This document shows positions 35,426 through 44,661 of a stretch of 64,000 nucleotides of DNA, piece by piece (position 1 is the first letter of the stretch; each line of letters starts with the position of its first letter). A program made the translations under genes and the position numbers. Under the pieces are notes generated by a model, which was not told the origin of the DNA, searched no databases, and worked only from the letters and a program-made list of their open reading frames with translations. Source of the DNA: a bacterium (GTDB lineage: Bacteria; Sysuimicrobiota; Sysuimicrobiia; Sysuimicrobiales; Segetimicrobiaceae); NCBI GenBank assembly GCA_035691305.1, contig DASSJF010000035.1, forward strand, positions 42,837 through 106,836. The letters run 5' to 3'.

Positions 35426-35890
35426 TTACCGCAACGGATTCTTGCCGAGCAGGCCGCGGAGCGACATGATCTTGCCGGTATGGTAGCCGCGGTGAAAGCT
35501 GGCGTAGAGCAGCATCTCGCCGACGGTCTTGTAGGCTGACCCCGGCGCGTCGATCGGCCCCTCGTAGTTGGCGCCCGCGGCACGGTCCATCAGCGCTTTG
35601 TGTGTTTCGTCGAACACCGTCCGGACGTCGGAGAGCGGAGGGTAATCCTGCTCGCCGCCGCTACCCTGCTTGAAGAGCTCCGTGTACCGCGCGGGCACCG
35701 GGGACTCGCCGCCCGCGCGCCGCACGTAAATGCCGTCGACCAGGGCGAGGTGGCCGACCTGCCAGACGATCGGCGTGAGCTTTCCGGCCATCACGCGCCG
35801 CGCCTCCGCGTCCGAGACGCCGTCGATCGCCTCGCGCACCCGGCCATGTGACAGATCGAGCATCTTCGTGACGTAGCCCTTGGCGTCCAT
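35426..35890 (-). CDS. DinB-like domain protein
   Basis: Four-helix-bundle DinB/YfiT-like protein of 154 aa, a fold often used by metal-dependent thiol transferases. Candidate metal histidines are in WQVGHLALVDG and FHRGYHTGKIM, the usual spacing. The ATG has AAAGGAC upstream. It is directly followed, in the same frame, by the FAD oxidoreductase. Its exact activity is unknown. Confidence 0.82.
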   Translation of the reverse strand: MDAKGYVTKMLDLSHGRVREAIDGVSDAEARRVMAGKLTPIVWQVGHLALVDGIYVRRAGGESPVPARYTELFKQGSGGEQDYPPLSDVRTVFDETHKALMDRAAGANYEGPIDAPGSAYKTVGEMLLYASFHRGYHTGKIMSLRGLLGKNPLR

Positions 35891-36157
35891 GATCCCGTCC
35901 TTTGCGCCACGCGGGCGGCGGCGGTGCGGCGCATCGCGGCGCGCCCCGCGGGCCCGGCGGCGAAGATTTGGCAGTGAAGAGTTCGGCGCGGGCCAAGAGG
36001 CGGCCCTTCCCCCGGGACGGATGCAGGCGGCGGGAATCCGCCGCCGCGCACCCCGTCGCTGCGCGTCCCGTGCCGCGACGGTGCGACCGCGCAGGAGCCG
36101 CCTCGAGATACCGCCGAACACCGGCTCGTGCTTCGGTCCGGGCGCGGCGGCATCGTG

Positions 36158-36925
36158 ATGCTGGCGCTGGCGTGCGCCCTCGCGGGAACCCGCGCTTTCG
36201 CGCAGCCCGCCGCGCCCGCGGATGACGCGACCTTCGTGGTGCTCACCGTGGCGGCCGACGGCAGCGCCGTCACCCTCGGGACCGCGTTCTTCGTGGACGC
36301 GGACGGCACGGCGCTCACGAACAGCCATGTCGTGTACTCGGCACGGCAGAAGCCCGACCGGTACCGTCTCCTGGCCGTCGTCGGGCGGGAGTTCTACAGC
36401 GCGACCCTTGTGTGTGCCAGCACGCTCCCCTACGACCCGGCCACGGATCGGGTGGTGCCGAGCCGGGACGTCGCGGAGATCAAAATGACCCCGTCGCGCT
36501 TCCGGTTCGGCGAGTATCTGCTCGGTGAGGTCCAGCGCACCGCGCATCTCACCGCGCTGCCGCGCTTCCCCGCTCTACGGCTCGGTGAGAATCCGGCTCC
36601 GGGCACGCCGGTGCGCATCGTCGGCTACGGCCTAATCGGCTTCCCGCCGATCCCAGGCACGCGGTGGACGGCGACCGGCAGGGTGGACGAAATTGGCGGC
36701 GTGCCGGACGGGACCCCGGCGTTCCGCGTCGAGTCGACGAACCGGCCGCGCGAAGGCAACAGCGGGTCTCCGGTGCTCGACGCCTCCGGCCGCGTCGTCG
36801 GTATGTGGACGTGGAATGAGGAGGACAACCTCGCGTACGGGGTGGCGATCGCAAGTTCGGCGCTCCGGCGGCCGTGCGCCGCCGCGCACGACGCGCGGCC
36901 GGTCCGAGCGGACCGGCCGCGATGA
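36158..36925 (+). CDS. Secreted trypsin-like serine protease
   Basis: Exported protease of 255 aa. A short Sec signal (residues 1-16, MLALACALAGTRAFAQ) precedes a trypsin fold with His in TNSHVVY, Asp in SRDVAEIKM and Ser in EGNSGSPVLD. There is no PDZ domain, unlike the HtrA at 31539-32597. The start is ATG 36158 or the GTG just before it; the open frame begins earlier, at 36128. The 267 bp before it hold no other gene. Confidence 0.77.
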   Translation: MLALACALAGTRAFAQPAAPADDATFVVLTVAADGSAVTLGTAFFVDADGTALTNSHVVYSARQKPDRYRLLAVVGREFYSATLVCASTLPYDPATDRVVPSRDVAEIKMTPSRFRFGEYLLGEVQRTAHLTALPRFPALRLGENPAPGTPVRIVGYGLIGFPPIPGTRWTATGRVDEIGGVPDGTPAFRVESTNRPREGNSGSPVLDASGRVVGMWTWNEEDNLAYGVAIASSALRRPCAAAHDARPVRADRPR

Positions 36926-36958
36926 GCCCGCGCTGAGTTTCCGAGGCCGCGGGCGCCG

Positions 36959-38068
36959 CTACTGCACCTCCGCCCGCGCGGCGACATCCCACGTGGCCTC
37001 GACGCGCCCGTTGCGCACGCACACGAGCCGCCGCGCCAGGTTCACCGTGGGGCAGACGTGGGCCGGGATCACCTCGACGAAGTCGCCGACGCGGAGCCGG
37101 CGGCCGTCCTCGGTCAGCTGCACGCGGCCGTGCTCTTCCCACAGCCGGTCGATCTGGCAGTCGGGATAGCCTCGCAGTACGCCGTGGCTCTCGCCCTTGC
37201 TGCTGAACGGCCCCCGCTCCGCCGTCAGCACCTTGCTGCCGGCGTCGAGTACCGCGACGGCCCGCGACGGCCGGCTGATCACCCGGCAGAGCACCACGAG
37301 CGCGCATTCCTCGGGCGTCGCGGATCCCCAGCGCACCTGCATCGCGTCGTTGAATACATAGGTCCCGGGGCGCACCTCCGTGACGCCCGGCACACGCGCG
37401 GCGGGCCGTCCGGTCGGTGTCGAGCCGACGCTGACGTCGTCCACGGGATAGCCCGCGGCGCGCAGGCGTTCCGCTTCGCGCACCATGATCTCGCCCTCTT
37501 CACGGCCGGCGGCGTCGAGATCCGGCCGGTAGCCCCGATAGGTGAAGATCCCGGCAAGACGCAGGCCGCGGGACGCGGCGACCGCCTTGGCCAGCGCGAG
37601 CAGCGGCTCGCCGGGCGCGACGCCGCACCGCCCGAGGCCGGTGTCGACCTCGAGCATGACGTCCACCGTCACGCCGGCCGACGCCGCGGCGTCGGCGAGC
37701 GGGGCGGCGACTTCCATACTGTCGACGCCGACGCGGACGCGGATCTTCCGCGCGAGGTCGAGCAACCGCGGCAGCTTGGGGCCGCCGACGACCTCGTAGG
37801 CGAGAAAGATGTCGTTGACGCCCGCGCGCGACATGACCTCGGCCTCGCCGATCTTGGCGAGCGTCAGGCCGACGGCGCCCGCGGCCAGCTGCCGGCGCGC
37901 GATCTCGACGCACTTGTGGGTCTTGCCGTGCGGCCGGAGCTTTACGCCGGCGTCATTGGCGTAGGCGGCCCACCGGGCGATGTTGCCTTCCAGCCGGTCG
38001 AGATCGACGACCAGCGACGGTGTATCGAGGGTTTCGATGCCGAGCGTCGGAGCCGTGGCGGTGGACAT
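36959..38068 (-). CDS. D-threonine aldolase / D-serine dehydratase-like PLP enzyme
   Basis: PLP enzyme of 369 aa with an alanine-racemase-type N-terminal barrel. The Schiff-base lysine is Lys49 in RPHGKTHK, and the metal ligands of the family lie in the late IPAHVCPTVNL (His and Cys). It cleaves or dehydrates D-amino acids such as D-Thr or D-Ser; which one cannot be told. It ends an apparent minus-strand run after the HD-GYP protein. Confidence 0.87.
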   Translation of the reverse strand: MSTATAPTLGIETLDTPSLVVDLDRLEGNIARWAAYANDAGVKLRPHGKTHKCVEIARRQLAAGAVGLTLAKIGEAEVMSRAGVNDIFLAYEVVGGPKLPRLLDLARKIRVRVGVDSMEVAAPLADAAASAGVTVDVMLEVDTGLGRCGVAPGEPLLALAKAVAASRGLRLAGIFTYRGYRPDLDAAGREEGEIMVREAERLRAAGYPVDDVSVGSTPTGRPAARVPGVTEVRPGTYVFNDAMQVRWGSATPEECALVVLCRVISRPSRAVAVLDAGSKVLTAERGPFSSKGESHGVLRGYPDCQIDRLWEEHGRVQLTEDGRRLRVGDFVEVIPAHVCPTVNLARRLVCVRNGRVEATWDVAARAEVQ

Positions 38069-38136
38069 CCCGTTCCTCCTGATGTGCGCGTTGTCGTCCT
38101 AGCCGGTGACCGGGTCGTGCCGACCGGTCGCTTCGA

Positions 38137-39537
38137 TCACATGAGTGCCCGCCCCGCCTTGCCGGCCCCGGCGTCGTACTGGCCCGCGGAGGAACCGCCG
38201 GCGAGGGGCTCCGCCGCGAGATGCCCTTCGAGCGCGTCGATGACGGCGGCGTCCAGACCCTCGTCGCTCCGCATCAGCATGAGGGCTTCCTGCGACGCCA
38301 TCGCCGACCGGTACGGACGCCAGACCGTGAGCGCGTCGTACACTTCGGCGACCGCGAGCACCCGGGCCTCGCGCCCGATCTCGTCGCCGGACAGACCCCA
38401 CGGATAGCCGCTGCCGTCGAGCCGCTCGTGGTGGAGGGCGGCCAGTTGCGCGAAATCCGCGAACGGCGGAATCTTGGACAGGATCTCGTGCGTCCGGCGT
38501 GGGTGCTGTTTGATTTCGGTAAACTCCGCGGGCGTGAGCGCGTCGGTTTCGTCGAGCGCGCGGTTGGCGACTCCGAGCTCGCCGATGTCGTGCAGGAGCC
38601 CTGCGCGGAGGAGCCGCTTCTGGCCCGCGCCATCGGCGCCGAGCCGGGCGCCGATCGCGGCGGCGAGCGCGCCGACGCGGGCGGAATGCCCCGCGGTCCA
38701 CGGACGCTTGGAGTCGACGATGTCCGCGAAGGCGCGCGCGATCTCGTCGAGGCCGGCGTCGTCGACCATGCGGATGCGGTCCGGGGGCTCGGCGGCGGCC
38801 AGCCGGGCGGACGCCGCCGAGCCCCGAAGCCCCGCCCACCAGAGTTCGTCGCCTGCCCAGGCCGCGACCATCCCGGTCAGCGCGGGGTCGAACCATTTCC
38901 CTCGGCGCGATCGGGCCATCTGCAGGGCCGCTTCGGCGCCGCCTGCCGTGGCGAACACATCCACGGTCCGCGCGAGCCCCACGATCCTCGCCGCCAGCGG
39001 AATCACCTCGCCGCGCGTGCCGCTCGGATGGCCGCGTCCGTCCCACTGCTCATCCGCGCTTCGAATCGCCTGAGCGGTCGCTTCAGGAAGTCCGAGCCGC
39101 CGTGCCACCGCCGCTCCGCGCTCCGCGCGGCCGCTGATGAAGGTCCGTGCGACGCGGCCGACGGCGCCGGCGGCGCGGACGACCGCCCGCGTGCGCGACC
39201 AAACCGGGCGGCCTTCGCCCGCGTGGCGCAGTCCGTACCGTGCGGCCGCGACCGCGCGCGTCCAATCGACCGTCGCGAATCCGGCCTTGAGCGCGCGATC
39301 GTCGCCGTCGAGCAGCGCCGTGACTTCGCCCGCGGTGCCCGGCCCGCCGGCGTTGGCGAGGAGGAGGGCGTAGAACAACGCCGACCGGGTCGCGGCGTCG
39401 AGACCTAGCTCGTCGGCGAGGCGCATGCCGATGAGCCCCGTCCGCACGGCGTGTCCGGCCGGCTGGCCCTCCGCGAGATCCAGCGCGGCCGAAAGCGGCG
39501 ACAGTACGTCCGAGAGACGAATCGAGGGGGCCTGCAC
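38137..39537 (-). CDS. Tandem HD-GYP domain protein (one degenerate, one intact)
   Basis: Cytoplasmic protein of 466 aa with two HD-GYP-like halves. The C-terminal half is intact (GHSARVG, LLHDIGELGV, HHERLDGSGYPWGL) and should bind metals and hydrolyse c-di-GMP or another cyclic dinucleotide. The N-terminal half keeps the layout, but the key pairs read ANAG in place of HD-x-G and ADEQWDGRGHP in place of HHExxDGxGYP, so it is probably a pseudo-enzyme or sensor. The start is a GTG, 20 nt after the upstream gene stop. The frame stays open to 40689 but only as antisense noise. Confidence 0.82.
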   Translation of the reverse strand: MQAPSIRLSDVLSPLSAALDLAEGQPAGHAVRTGLIGMRLADELGLDAATRSALFYALLLANAGGPGTAGEVTALLDGDDRALKAGFATVDWTRAVAAARYGLRHAGEGRPVWSRTRAVVRAAGAVGRVARTFISGRAERGAAVARRLGLPEATAQAIRSADEQWDGRGHPSGTRGEVIPLAARIVGLARTVDVFATAGGAEAALQMARSRRGKWFDPALTGMVAAWAGDELWWAGLRGSAASARLAAAEPPDRIRMVDDAGLDEIARAFADIVDSKRPWTAGHSARVGALAAAIGARLGADGAGQKRLLRAGLLHDIGELGVANRALDETDALTPAEFTEIKQHPRRTHEILSKIPPFADFAQLAALHHERLDGSGYPWGLSGDEIGREARVLAVAEVYDALTVWRPYRSAMASQEALMLMRSDEGLDAAVIDALEGHLAAEPLAGGSSAGQYDAGAGKAGRALM

Positions 39538-39557
39538 TTCTCCGGCGCCGCGCCGAG

Positions 39558-40889
39558 TTAGCGGTGCGCCGTCTGCGCCTCGGCGCCGGCGAAGTGCCGG
39601 CGCACGACCGGCTCCAGTTCTTCCCACTCGATGGCGGTCTGGCGACCGCCGTCGAACTCGCGGAGCATCCAGTCGTGCGCGGCGACGAGCGCCGGATCGT
39701 CCTTGTGCGGCTCGAAGCCGAGGCGCTGCTTGATGACGAAGATCAGGCCGGCGAGTCCGGAGTCCTTGGTTAGCGACACTTCGAGCGGACGCCCGAGCAG
39801 CTTCGGCACGTCGAACGGCGCGTACATCCACCAGAACTTGTTGAGGCCATCGGCGTGGATGCCCGCCCGTGTGCGGTGCGCGTCGCGCCCGAACAGCGGG
39901 TACTTCGGCGGCACCGGCTCGCCCATCTCGGCGTAGAGCTCGGCCAGCTCGTTGAGCACGGTGAAGTCCGGCCGTGCCTGCGGGAAGTATCCCATGCCGG
40001 TCAGATGCAGGATGATCTGCTCGAGCGGCGCATTGCCGGTGCGCTCGCCCTTGCCGAGGCACGTGCCGTTGACCACGCCGCAGCCTTCCCGGACCGCGGC
40101 GAGGCAGTTCGCGACGATGAGTCCGGTGTCGTTGTGGGGGTGAAACTCGAGGTCGGCCGGCGTGAGGCCGAGCTTCGTCCGCAGCGTGCGGAACAGCAGC
40201 GGCACGCTCCGCGGAAGCGCCACGTCGTCGTACGGCAGCCCGAGCCCCATCGTGTCGCAGATCCTGAACTTCGGCCGCATCGCGTCGCCGTACGGCCGGG
40301 CGGCGTCGAGGCACGCCTCGATGAACGCGAGCATGTAGCCCATGTCGGTGCGGCTCGCGTCCTCCAGATGCAGACGGGGCCGGATGCCGGCTTCGAGCGT
40401 TACGGCGACCGCGTCCAGATAGGTCCTCGCCGCCTGGGCGCGCCCGCCGGGCTTGAACTTGTGGAACGTGTGGTAGTCGGACGAGGAGGCGAGCATTCCG
40501 GTCTCGCGCACCCCGAGCGTGCGGATCAGTTCGGCGTCCTTGCGGGTCGCGCGAATCCAGGTCGTCGGCTCGATCGGCGCGCCGCCGCGGTAGCGCTCCA
40601 GCGCGCCCTGCAGCGCCTCGCGGTCCGACGGCCGGTAGACGAAGAACTCCGCCTGGCGGATCGCGCCGGACTTGGCGGTGAAGCGGCAATGCAGGTCGTA
40701 GATGCGGAGGCTCTGCGCCACGGTGAGCGGCAGACCGCCCTGCTGGCCGTCCCGGTGCGTCGTCTCGGTGGTCCAGGCCTCGGCGGGCAGGCTCTTCGGC
40801 CGCTGCGTCCAGACGAAGCGCGGAAAGTCGTCCCGGGGGAAGCTTTCGAGAAAGTACTCGGGACTCGCGGGGTCCGGAATCGTCGCCAC
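39558..40889 (-). CDS. HMGL-like TIM-barrel enzyme (homocitrate/isopropylmalate synthase type)
   Basis: Acyl-CoA-dependent aldol enzyme of the DRE-TIM superfamily, 443 aa. The signature ETTHRDGQQ (42-50; Arg46, Asp47) and the metal motif EFHPHNDTG are present, and the late LGKGERTGNAPLEQ is typical of homocitrate/2-isopropylmalate synthases. There is no LeuA allosteric domain. AGGAGG precedes the GTG start. No lysine or leucine genes are near, so the 2-oxo-acid substrate is unknown. Confidence 0.82.
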   Translation of the reverse strand: MATIPDPASPEYFLESFPRDDFPRFVWTQRPKSLPAEAWTTETTHRDGQQGGLPLTVAQSLRIYDLHCRFTAKSGAIRQAEFFVYRPSDREALQGALERYRGGAPIEPTTWIRATRKDAELIRTLGVRETGMLASSSDYHTFHKFKPGGRAQAARTYLDAVAVTLEAGIRPRLHLEDASRTDMGYMLAFIEACLDAARPYGDAMRPKFRICDTMGLGLPYDDVALPRSVPLLFRTLRTKLGLTPADLEFHPHNDTGLIVANCLAAVREGCGVVNGTCLGKGERTGNAPLEQIILHLTGMGYFPQARPDFTVLNELAELYAEMGEPVPPKYPLFGRDAHRTRAGIHADGLNKFWWMYAPFDVPKLLGRPLEVSLTKDSGLAGLIFVIKQRLGFEPHKDDPALVAAHDWMLREFDGGRQTAIEWEELEPVVRRHFAGAEAQTAHR

Positions 40890-40942
40890 AGCGGCCTCCT
40901 CAGCAGACTCCCTGCTCCGCGTCTATGATAGCACGCGGGCGT

Positions 40943-42535
40943 TCACTCGGCCGCCGCCGCCGACGCGGCCGCCAGCTGCTCGAGATCCCGGTCCCGGATC
41001 AGCAGCACGACGGGGAGACACGCGATGAAAACGACCCCGACGAGGGCGAACACATAATCGAACGCCACCACCGCGGACTGCTGGCTGATCCAGAGGTGCA
41101 GCACGGCGAGCGCCTGGCGGTTCGCCGTGACGGCGTCGACGCCGCGCGCCTGGATGCCCGCCCGCACGGTGTCCCACCACGAGACGAACACGGGGTTGGA
41201 GAGCGACGCGTAGCGGACGAGGTTCGCGCTCGCGAGCGTCGTCTTATGGTCCAACAGCGTGATCACGATCGCGGTTCCGAGGCTCCCGCCGAGTTGCCGC
41301 ACGAGGTTGTAGAGGCCCGTCGCGCTCTGCATCAGCGGCCGCGGGATCGTCGACAGCGTCGCGGTCGACAGCGGGATGAACATGAACGAGAAGCCGATCC
41401 CCTGGATGATCTGCGGCACGAGGATGCCGAGGTGGCTCGAGTTCAGGTTGAAGTGCGACATCGCGAAGCCGGCCGCGCCGCTCACGGCGAGGCCGAACGG
41501 GAGCATGATGTACACGCCGAGGCGATTGTACAGGAACCCCGCGATCGGCATCATGAACACCATCACGAGCGACCGGGGCATGAGCGTGAGTCCGGCCTCC
41601 GTCGCGGTGTACCCGAGGAGGTTCTGGAGGAACAGCGGCAGCAGGATGAGGCTGCCGAACAGCGCCATGCCGAGGACGCCGATGATCGTCGTCCCGGCGG
41701 CGTAGGTGAGGTCGCCGAGGATGCGCAGGTTGACCGCCGGCGTCGGAGTGCGCAGTTCCCACAAGACGAAGGCGGTCAGCACCACGACCGCGATCACGGT
41801 CAGGACGGCGATGAACGTGCTGCCGAACCAGCCGTCCCGCTCCCCCTCCTCGAGGAGGATCTGCAGGCAGGCGAGGCCGACGGCCAGCAGGCCGATCCCG
41901 ACCCCGTCGAACTTCTGCAGGCCGCGGCCGCGCATGTACGGCGGGTCGACGATGAACGTCGACGCCATGAACAGCGCGATGGCGCCGATCGGCAGGTTGA
42001 CGAAGAAAATCCACGGCCACGACCAGTTGTCGGTGAGCCAGCCGCCGAGCGTGGGTCCGATCGCCGGGCCGAGCAGCACGACCATGCCGAAGAATCCCAT
42101 CGCCTGGCCCTGCTCCTCGGGCGGGAACGTTTCCCGCATGATCGACTGCGCGATCGGCTGCAGCGCCCCGCCCCCGAGCCCCTGCAGCACCCGGAAGAAG
42201 ATCAGCTGTCCGAGCGTCCGGGAGAAGCCGCAGAACGCCGACGCGACCGTGAAGACGGCGACCGAGAGCATATAGAAGCGCCGCCGGCCGAGTACGGATG
42301 CGAACCAGGCGGTGAGCGGCATGACGATCACGACCGCGATCAGGTACGAGGTGCTGACCCACGTCACTTCCTGCAGCGTGACGCCGTAGCTCGCCTGGAT
42401 GTGCGCGAGCGCGACGTTGACAACGCTCGTGTCGATCGCGGCCATCACGGAGCCGAAGAGCACCGACAGTGCGACGATGTACTTGGCGCCGCCGCGCGCG
42501 GGCGCGGACGCTGCGAGGACGGTGCCGACGGCCAT
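40943..42535 (-). CDS. DHA2-family multidrug efflux MFS transporter (EmrB-like)
   Basis: Proton-driven exporter of 530 aa with 14 predicted membrane helices. Motif DTSVVNVALAHIQ near residue 35 and the helix-5 motif GPAIGPTLGGWL are typical of the DHA2 branch. It lies 8 bp after the HlyD gene and both follow a MerR regulator, so the operon encodes a regulated drug pump. An outer-membrane partner is not in the window. Confidence 0.92.
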   Translation of the reverse strand: MAVGTVLAASAPARGGAKYIVALSVLFGSVMAAIDTSVVNVALAHIQASYGVTLQEVTWVSTSYLIAVVIVMPLTAWFASVLGRRRFYMLSVAVFTVASAFCGFSRTLGQLIFFRVLQGLGGGALQPIAQSIMRETFPPEEQGQAMGFFGMVVLLGPAIGPTLGGWLTDNWSWPWIFFVNLPIGAIALFMASTFIVDPPYMRGRGLQKFDGVGIGLLAVGLACLQILLEEGERDGWFGSTFIAVLTVIAVVVLTAFVLWELRTPTPAVNLRILGDLTYAAGTTIIGVLGMALFGSLILLPLFLQNLLGYTATEAGLTLMPRSLVMVFMMPIAGFLYNRLGVYIMLPFGLAVSGAAGFAMSHFNLNSSHLGILVPQIIQGIGFSFMFIPLSTATLSTIPRPLMQSATGLYNLVRQLGGSLGTAIVITLLDHKTTLASANLVRYASLSNPVFVSWWDTVRAGIQARGVDAVTANRQALAVLHLWISQQSAVVAFDYVFALVGVVFIACLPVVLLIRDRDLEQLAAASAAAAE

Positions 42536-42543
42536 GCGGCGGC

Positions 42544-44040
42544 TTAGCGGCCGGAGCCGCGGGTGTTGATCGCGACTTCCGCGGAGAGCCCGACCTGCAG
42601 CGGGCGCGGCCCCACGTCGCGCGGGTCGAGGATGATCCGCACGGGCACCAACTGGACGACCTTCACGAAGTTTCCGGTGGCGTTGTCCGGCGGCAGCAGC
42701 GCGGTCGTCGAGCCGGTGGCCGCGCCCACGCTTTCGACCTGTCCGCGGAATGTGCGCGCTCGGTACGTATCGATGCGGATCCGCACCGGCTGGCCGGGGT
42801 GGACCGCGCCGAGCTGCGTCTCCTTGATGTTCGCGACCACCCAGACGCGCTGCGACTGGGTCACGGAGAGCAGCGGCTGATTCGGCTGAATGACTTGGCC
42901 GACCTCGGCGCTGCGGTTGGTTACCCAGCCCTCGACCGGCGAGCGGACCACGGTGCGATCGAGGTTCAGCTGCGCCGCACGCACGACCTCGGCCGCGTTT
43001 GCGGCCTGCGCTTGGGCGGCGGCCAGTTCCTGCGCCCGCTGCCGGACCAGAGTCCCGCCCACGGCGGCCTGCTGCACCTGCGCCTGCGCCGCCGAGAGCT
43101 GTCCCTGGTTGACGGCGATCGCGCTGCGGGCGATCGCTACCTGCTGCCGGGCCGCCTGCGCCGCCTGCACGTCGGACTTCGCCTGCGCCAGCGCATCTTG
43201 GGCGGCCTGGTACTGGGCGCGCGCGCTTTCGTAGGCCGACGCGTCCGTATCGAGCTGCTGCTGGGCGATCGCACCCTGCGCGATCAACTGCCGGTCGCGC
43301 GCCAGCGTCTTGGCGGCGGTGTCCGCGGCGCTCTTCGCGGCGGCGACCGCCGCGGCGGCGGTCGTCACCCGCGCGTTGGCCCGCGCCAGCTGCGCGGCGG
43401 TGGTCCGGTCTTGCATGTCGAGCTGCGCTTCCGCCTGCGGGAGCGTCGGCTGCGTCGCCTGCACGCGCGCGTTGGCCGCCTGGACGTCGGCTTGGAACTG
43501 CTGCTGCTGGACGCCGAGGGCCGCCTGCAGCGCCTGCACCTGCGCCTGCGCCGCGGTGAGCGCCGCCTTGGCCCGGGCGAGCGCAACCTGGTAGTCCTGC
43601 GGGTCGAGTCCCACGAGCGCATCGCCTATGGCGACGTGCTGGTTTTCGACCACGTACATCTTGACGATGGTGCCCGGGACCATCGACGATACCGGAGAGA
43701 TGTCGCCGTGCGTTTGTGCGTTGTCCGTCTTGATGATTCCGATGTTGGCGCGCCAGTAGACGATGAGCGCGAACAGCACGATGACCCCGACGGCGGCCGT
43801 CCCGAGCAAGGCAATCCGCCGGACGTGTAGGCGGGGACGGGCGGCGGTCTCAACGACCGTCCTGGCGACCCGCGCCACACCGTCGTCGTGTGTGCCGTGC
43901 GGCGCCGTGCCGGGCGATGCCGGCGCGACCGCGCCCGGGGGCGCGGCGCGGCCGTCCGCGATTTCGGCGGCGGGACTCCGCCGTTCCTCGACCGGCGGGC
44001 GTGGCGCCCCGAGATCCGTCTTGCTGGGTCCGTCGTTCAT
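42544..44040 (-). CDS. HlyD/EmrA-type membrane-fusion protein
   Basis: Periplasmic adaptor of 498 aa. A Pro-rich cytoplasmic tail (1-75) leads to one membrane helix (TAAVGVIVLFALIVYW). A biotinyl-lipoyl half-site (SMVPGTIVKMYVVENQHV) and a very long Ala/Gln-rich coiled-coil hairpin (about 140-350) follow, then the second half-site with SPVEGWVTNRSAEVGQ and a beta-barrel. The hairpin is much longer than in E. coli EmrA and is built of near-repeats of AxAQ. It overlaps the MerR stop by 4 nt. Confidence 0.9.
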   Translation of the reverse strand: MNDGPSKTDLGAPRPPVEERRSPAAEIADGRAAPPGAVAPASPGTAPHGTHDDGVARVARTVVETAARPRLHVRRIALLGTAAVGVIVLFALIVYWRANIGIIKTDNAQTHGDISPVSSMVPGTIVKMYVVENQHVAIGDALVGLDPQDYQVALARAKAALTAAQAQVQALQAALGVQQQQFQADVQAANARVQATQPTLPQAEAQLDMQDRTTAAQLARANARVTTAAAAVAAAKSAADTAAKTLARDRQLIAQGAIAQQQLDTDASAYESARAQYQAAQDALAQAKSDVQAAQAARQQVAIARSAIAVNQGQLSAAQAQVQQAAVGGTLVRQRAQELAAAQAQAANAAEVVRAAQLNLDRTVVRSPVEGWVTNRSAEVGQVIQPNQPLLSVTQSQRVWVVANIKETQLGAVHPGQPVRIRIDTYRARTFRGQVESVGAATGSTTALLPPDNATGNFVKVVQLVPVRIILDPRDVGPRPLQVGLSAEVAINTRGSGR

Positions 44041-44567
44041 CGGCTGGGCTCCACGGTCTCCCCGGTGCCGGTGAGGAGCTGCTCACGCAGCGTACGCAGC
44101 CGGGCCAGCCGTTCCGCGTACTCGTTACGCAGCTGCATCAGGCGCCCCACGCGCTCATCGATGAGGGAGATTTGCGACTGCACCACGGGTTCGGCCCGTT
44201 CGAGCAGGCCGAGCCGCGTCTGCGCGTCCGTCGCCTGCTCGTACGCGCGGCGAATTTCGGCGCGGACCGCGTCGATGCGAAGCGTCTCCTTGATTTCCGC
44301 CAGCGAGAAGCCGAGCAGGGTTTGCAGCTCCTTGATCCGCTGAAGCAGGGCAACATCGGCTTCCGTGAAGAGGCGGAACCCGCCCGCCGTCCTCGAGGCC
44401 GCGGTCAGCAGTCCGACTTCTTCGTAATACCGGATTGCGCGCGGGGTTAGACCGGTTCGCTTAACTACGTCCTCCATGCGGTGGAGCGTCCCGGTCGGCT
44501 CGGCGGTGGTCCCCGTCCCGCCTCCCGGCCCGTGTGCCGGTTCGGCGGGCGTTTCCTTTACATACAT
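44037..44567 (-). CDS. MerR-family transcriptional regulator
   Basis: Regulator of 176 aa: HTH_1 (MEDVVKRTGLTPRAIRYYEE, then VGLLTAASRTAGGFRLF) followed by a long dimerisation coiled coil (about 75-165). There are no conserved metal-binding cysteines, so it belongs to the drug-sensing side of the family. I use the ATG at 44567: the longer frame to 44633 begins inside the -35 box of a good promoter. It is first in the operon with the HlyD adaptor and MFS pump, which it should control. Confidence 0.87.
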   Translation of the reverse strand: MYVKETPAEPAHGPGGGTGTTAEPTGTLHRMEDVVKRTGLTPRAIRYYEEVGLLTAASRTAGGFRLFTEADVALLQRIKELQTLLGFSLAEIKETLRIDAVRAEIRRAYEQATDAQTRLGLLERAEPVVQSQISLIDERVGRLMQLRNEYAERLARLRTLREQLLTGTGETVEPSR

Positions 44568-44604
44568 CGGTGTGGATTCTCCCGAATCAGAGTGCGATGG
44601 AGGC

Positions 44605-44633
44605 ACTATATCATACTCTTCCGTAAACGTCAA
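44605..44633 (-). promoter_or_regulatory. Promoter of the MerR-HlyD-MFS operon
   Basis: On the minus strand, TTGACG (44633-44628) and TATAGT (44610-44605) are separated by 17 nt, a near-consensus housekeeping promoter. It lies 38 nt before the MerR ATG, with GGGAG between. The spacer is not the 19 nt of classical MerR-activated promoters, so MerR may repress here or act elsewhere. TTTGACGTTTACGG resembles one arm of known MerR operators, but the second arm is poor. Confidence 0.55.
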
Positions 44634-44661
44634 ATTCCAAAACCCTAGTTATATTCTCGGA

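Noticed and set aside
35426..35428. TAA between DinB and the FAD gene as a recoded codon
   Set aside because: It is TAA, not TGA, there is no SECIS-like or pyrrolysine context, and DinB is complete at this stop. Kept only as an open start-codon question.
39538..40689. N-terminal extension of the HD-GYP frame across the HMGL gene
   Set aside because: It overlaps the well-supported HMGL-type gene on the same strand in another frame and has no domain pattern.
43000..43600. Repeat array in the HlyD gene as a possible DNA repeat element
   Set aside because: The periodicity follows codons of an Ala/Gln coiled coil and does not form exact DNA repeats or CRISPR spacing.
44568..44633. Longer MerR start at the TTG at 44633
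   Set aside because: That TTG is the -35 box of a near-consensus promoter, so it cannot be in the mRNA.
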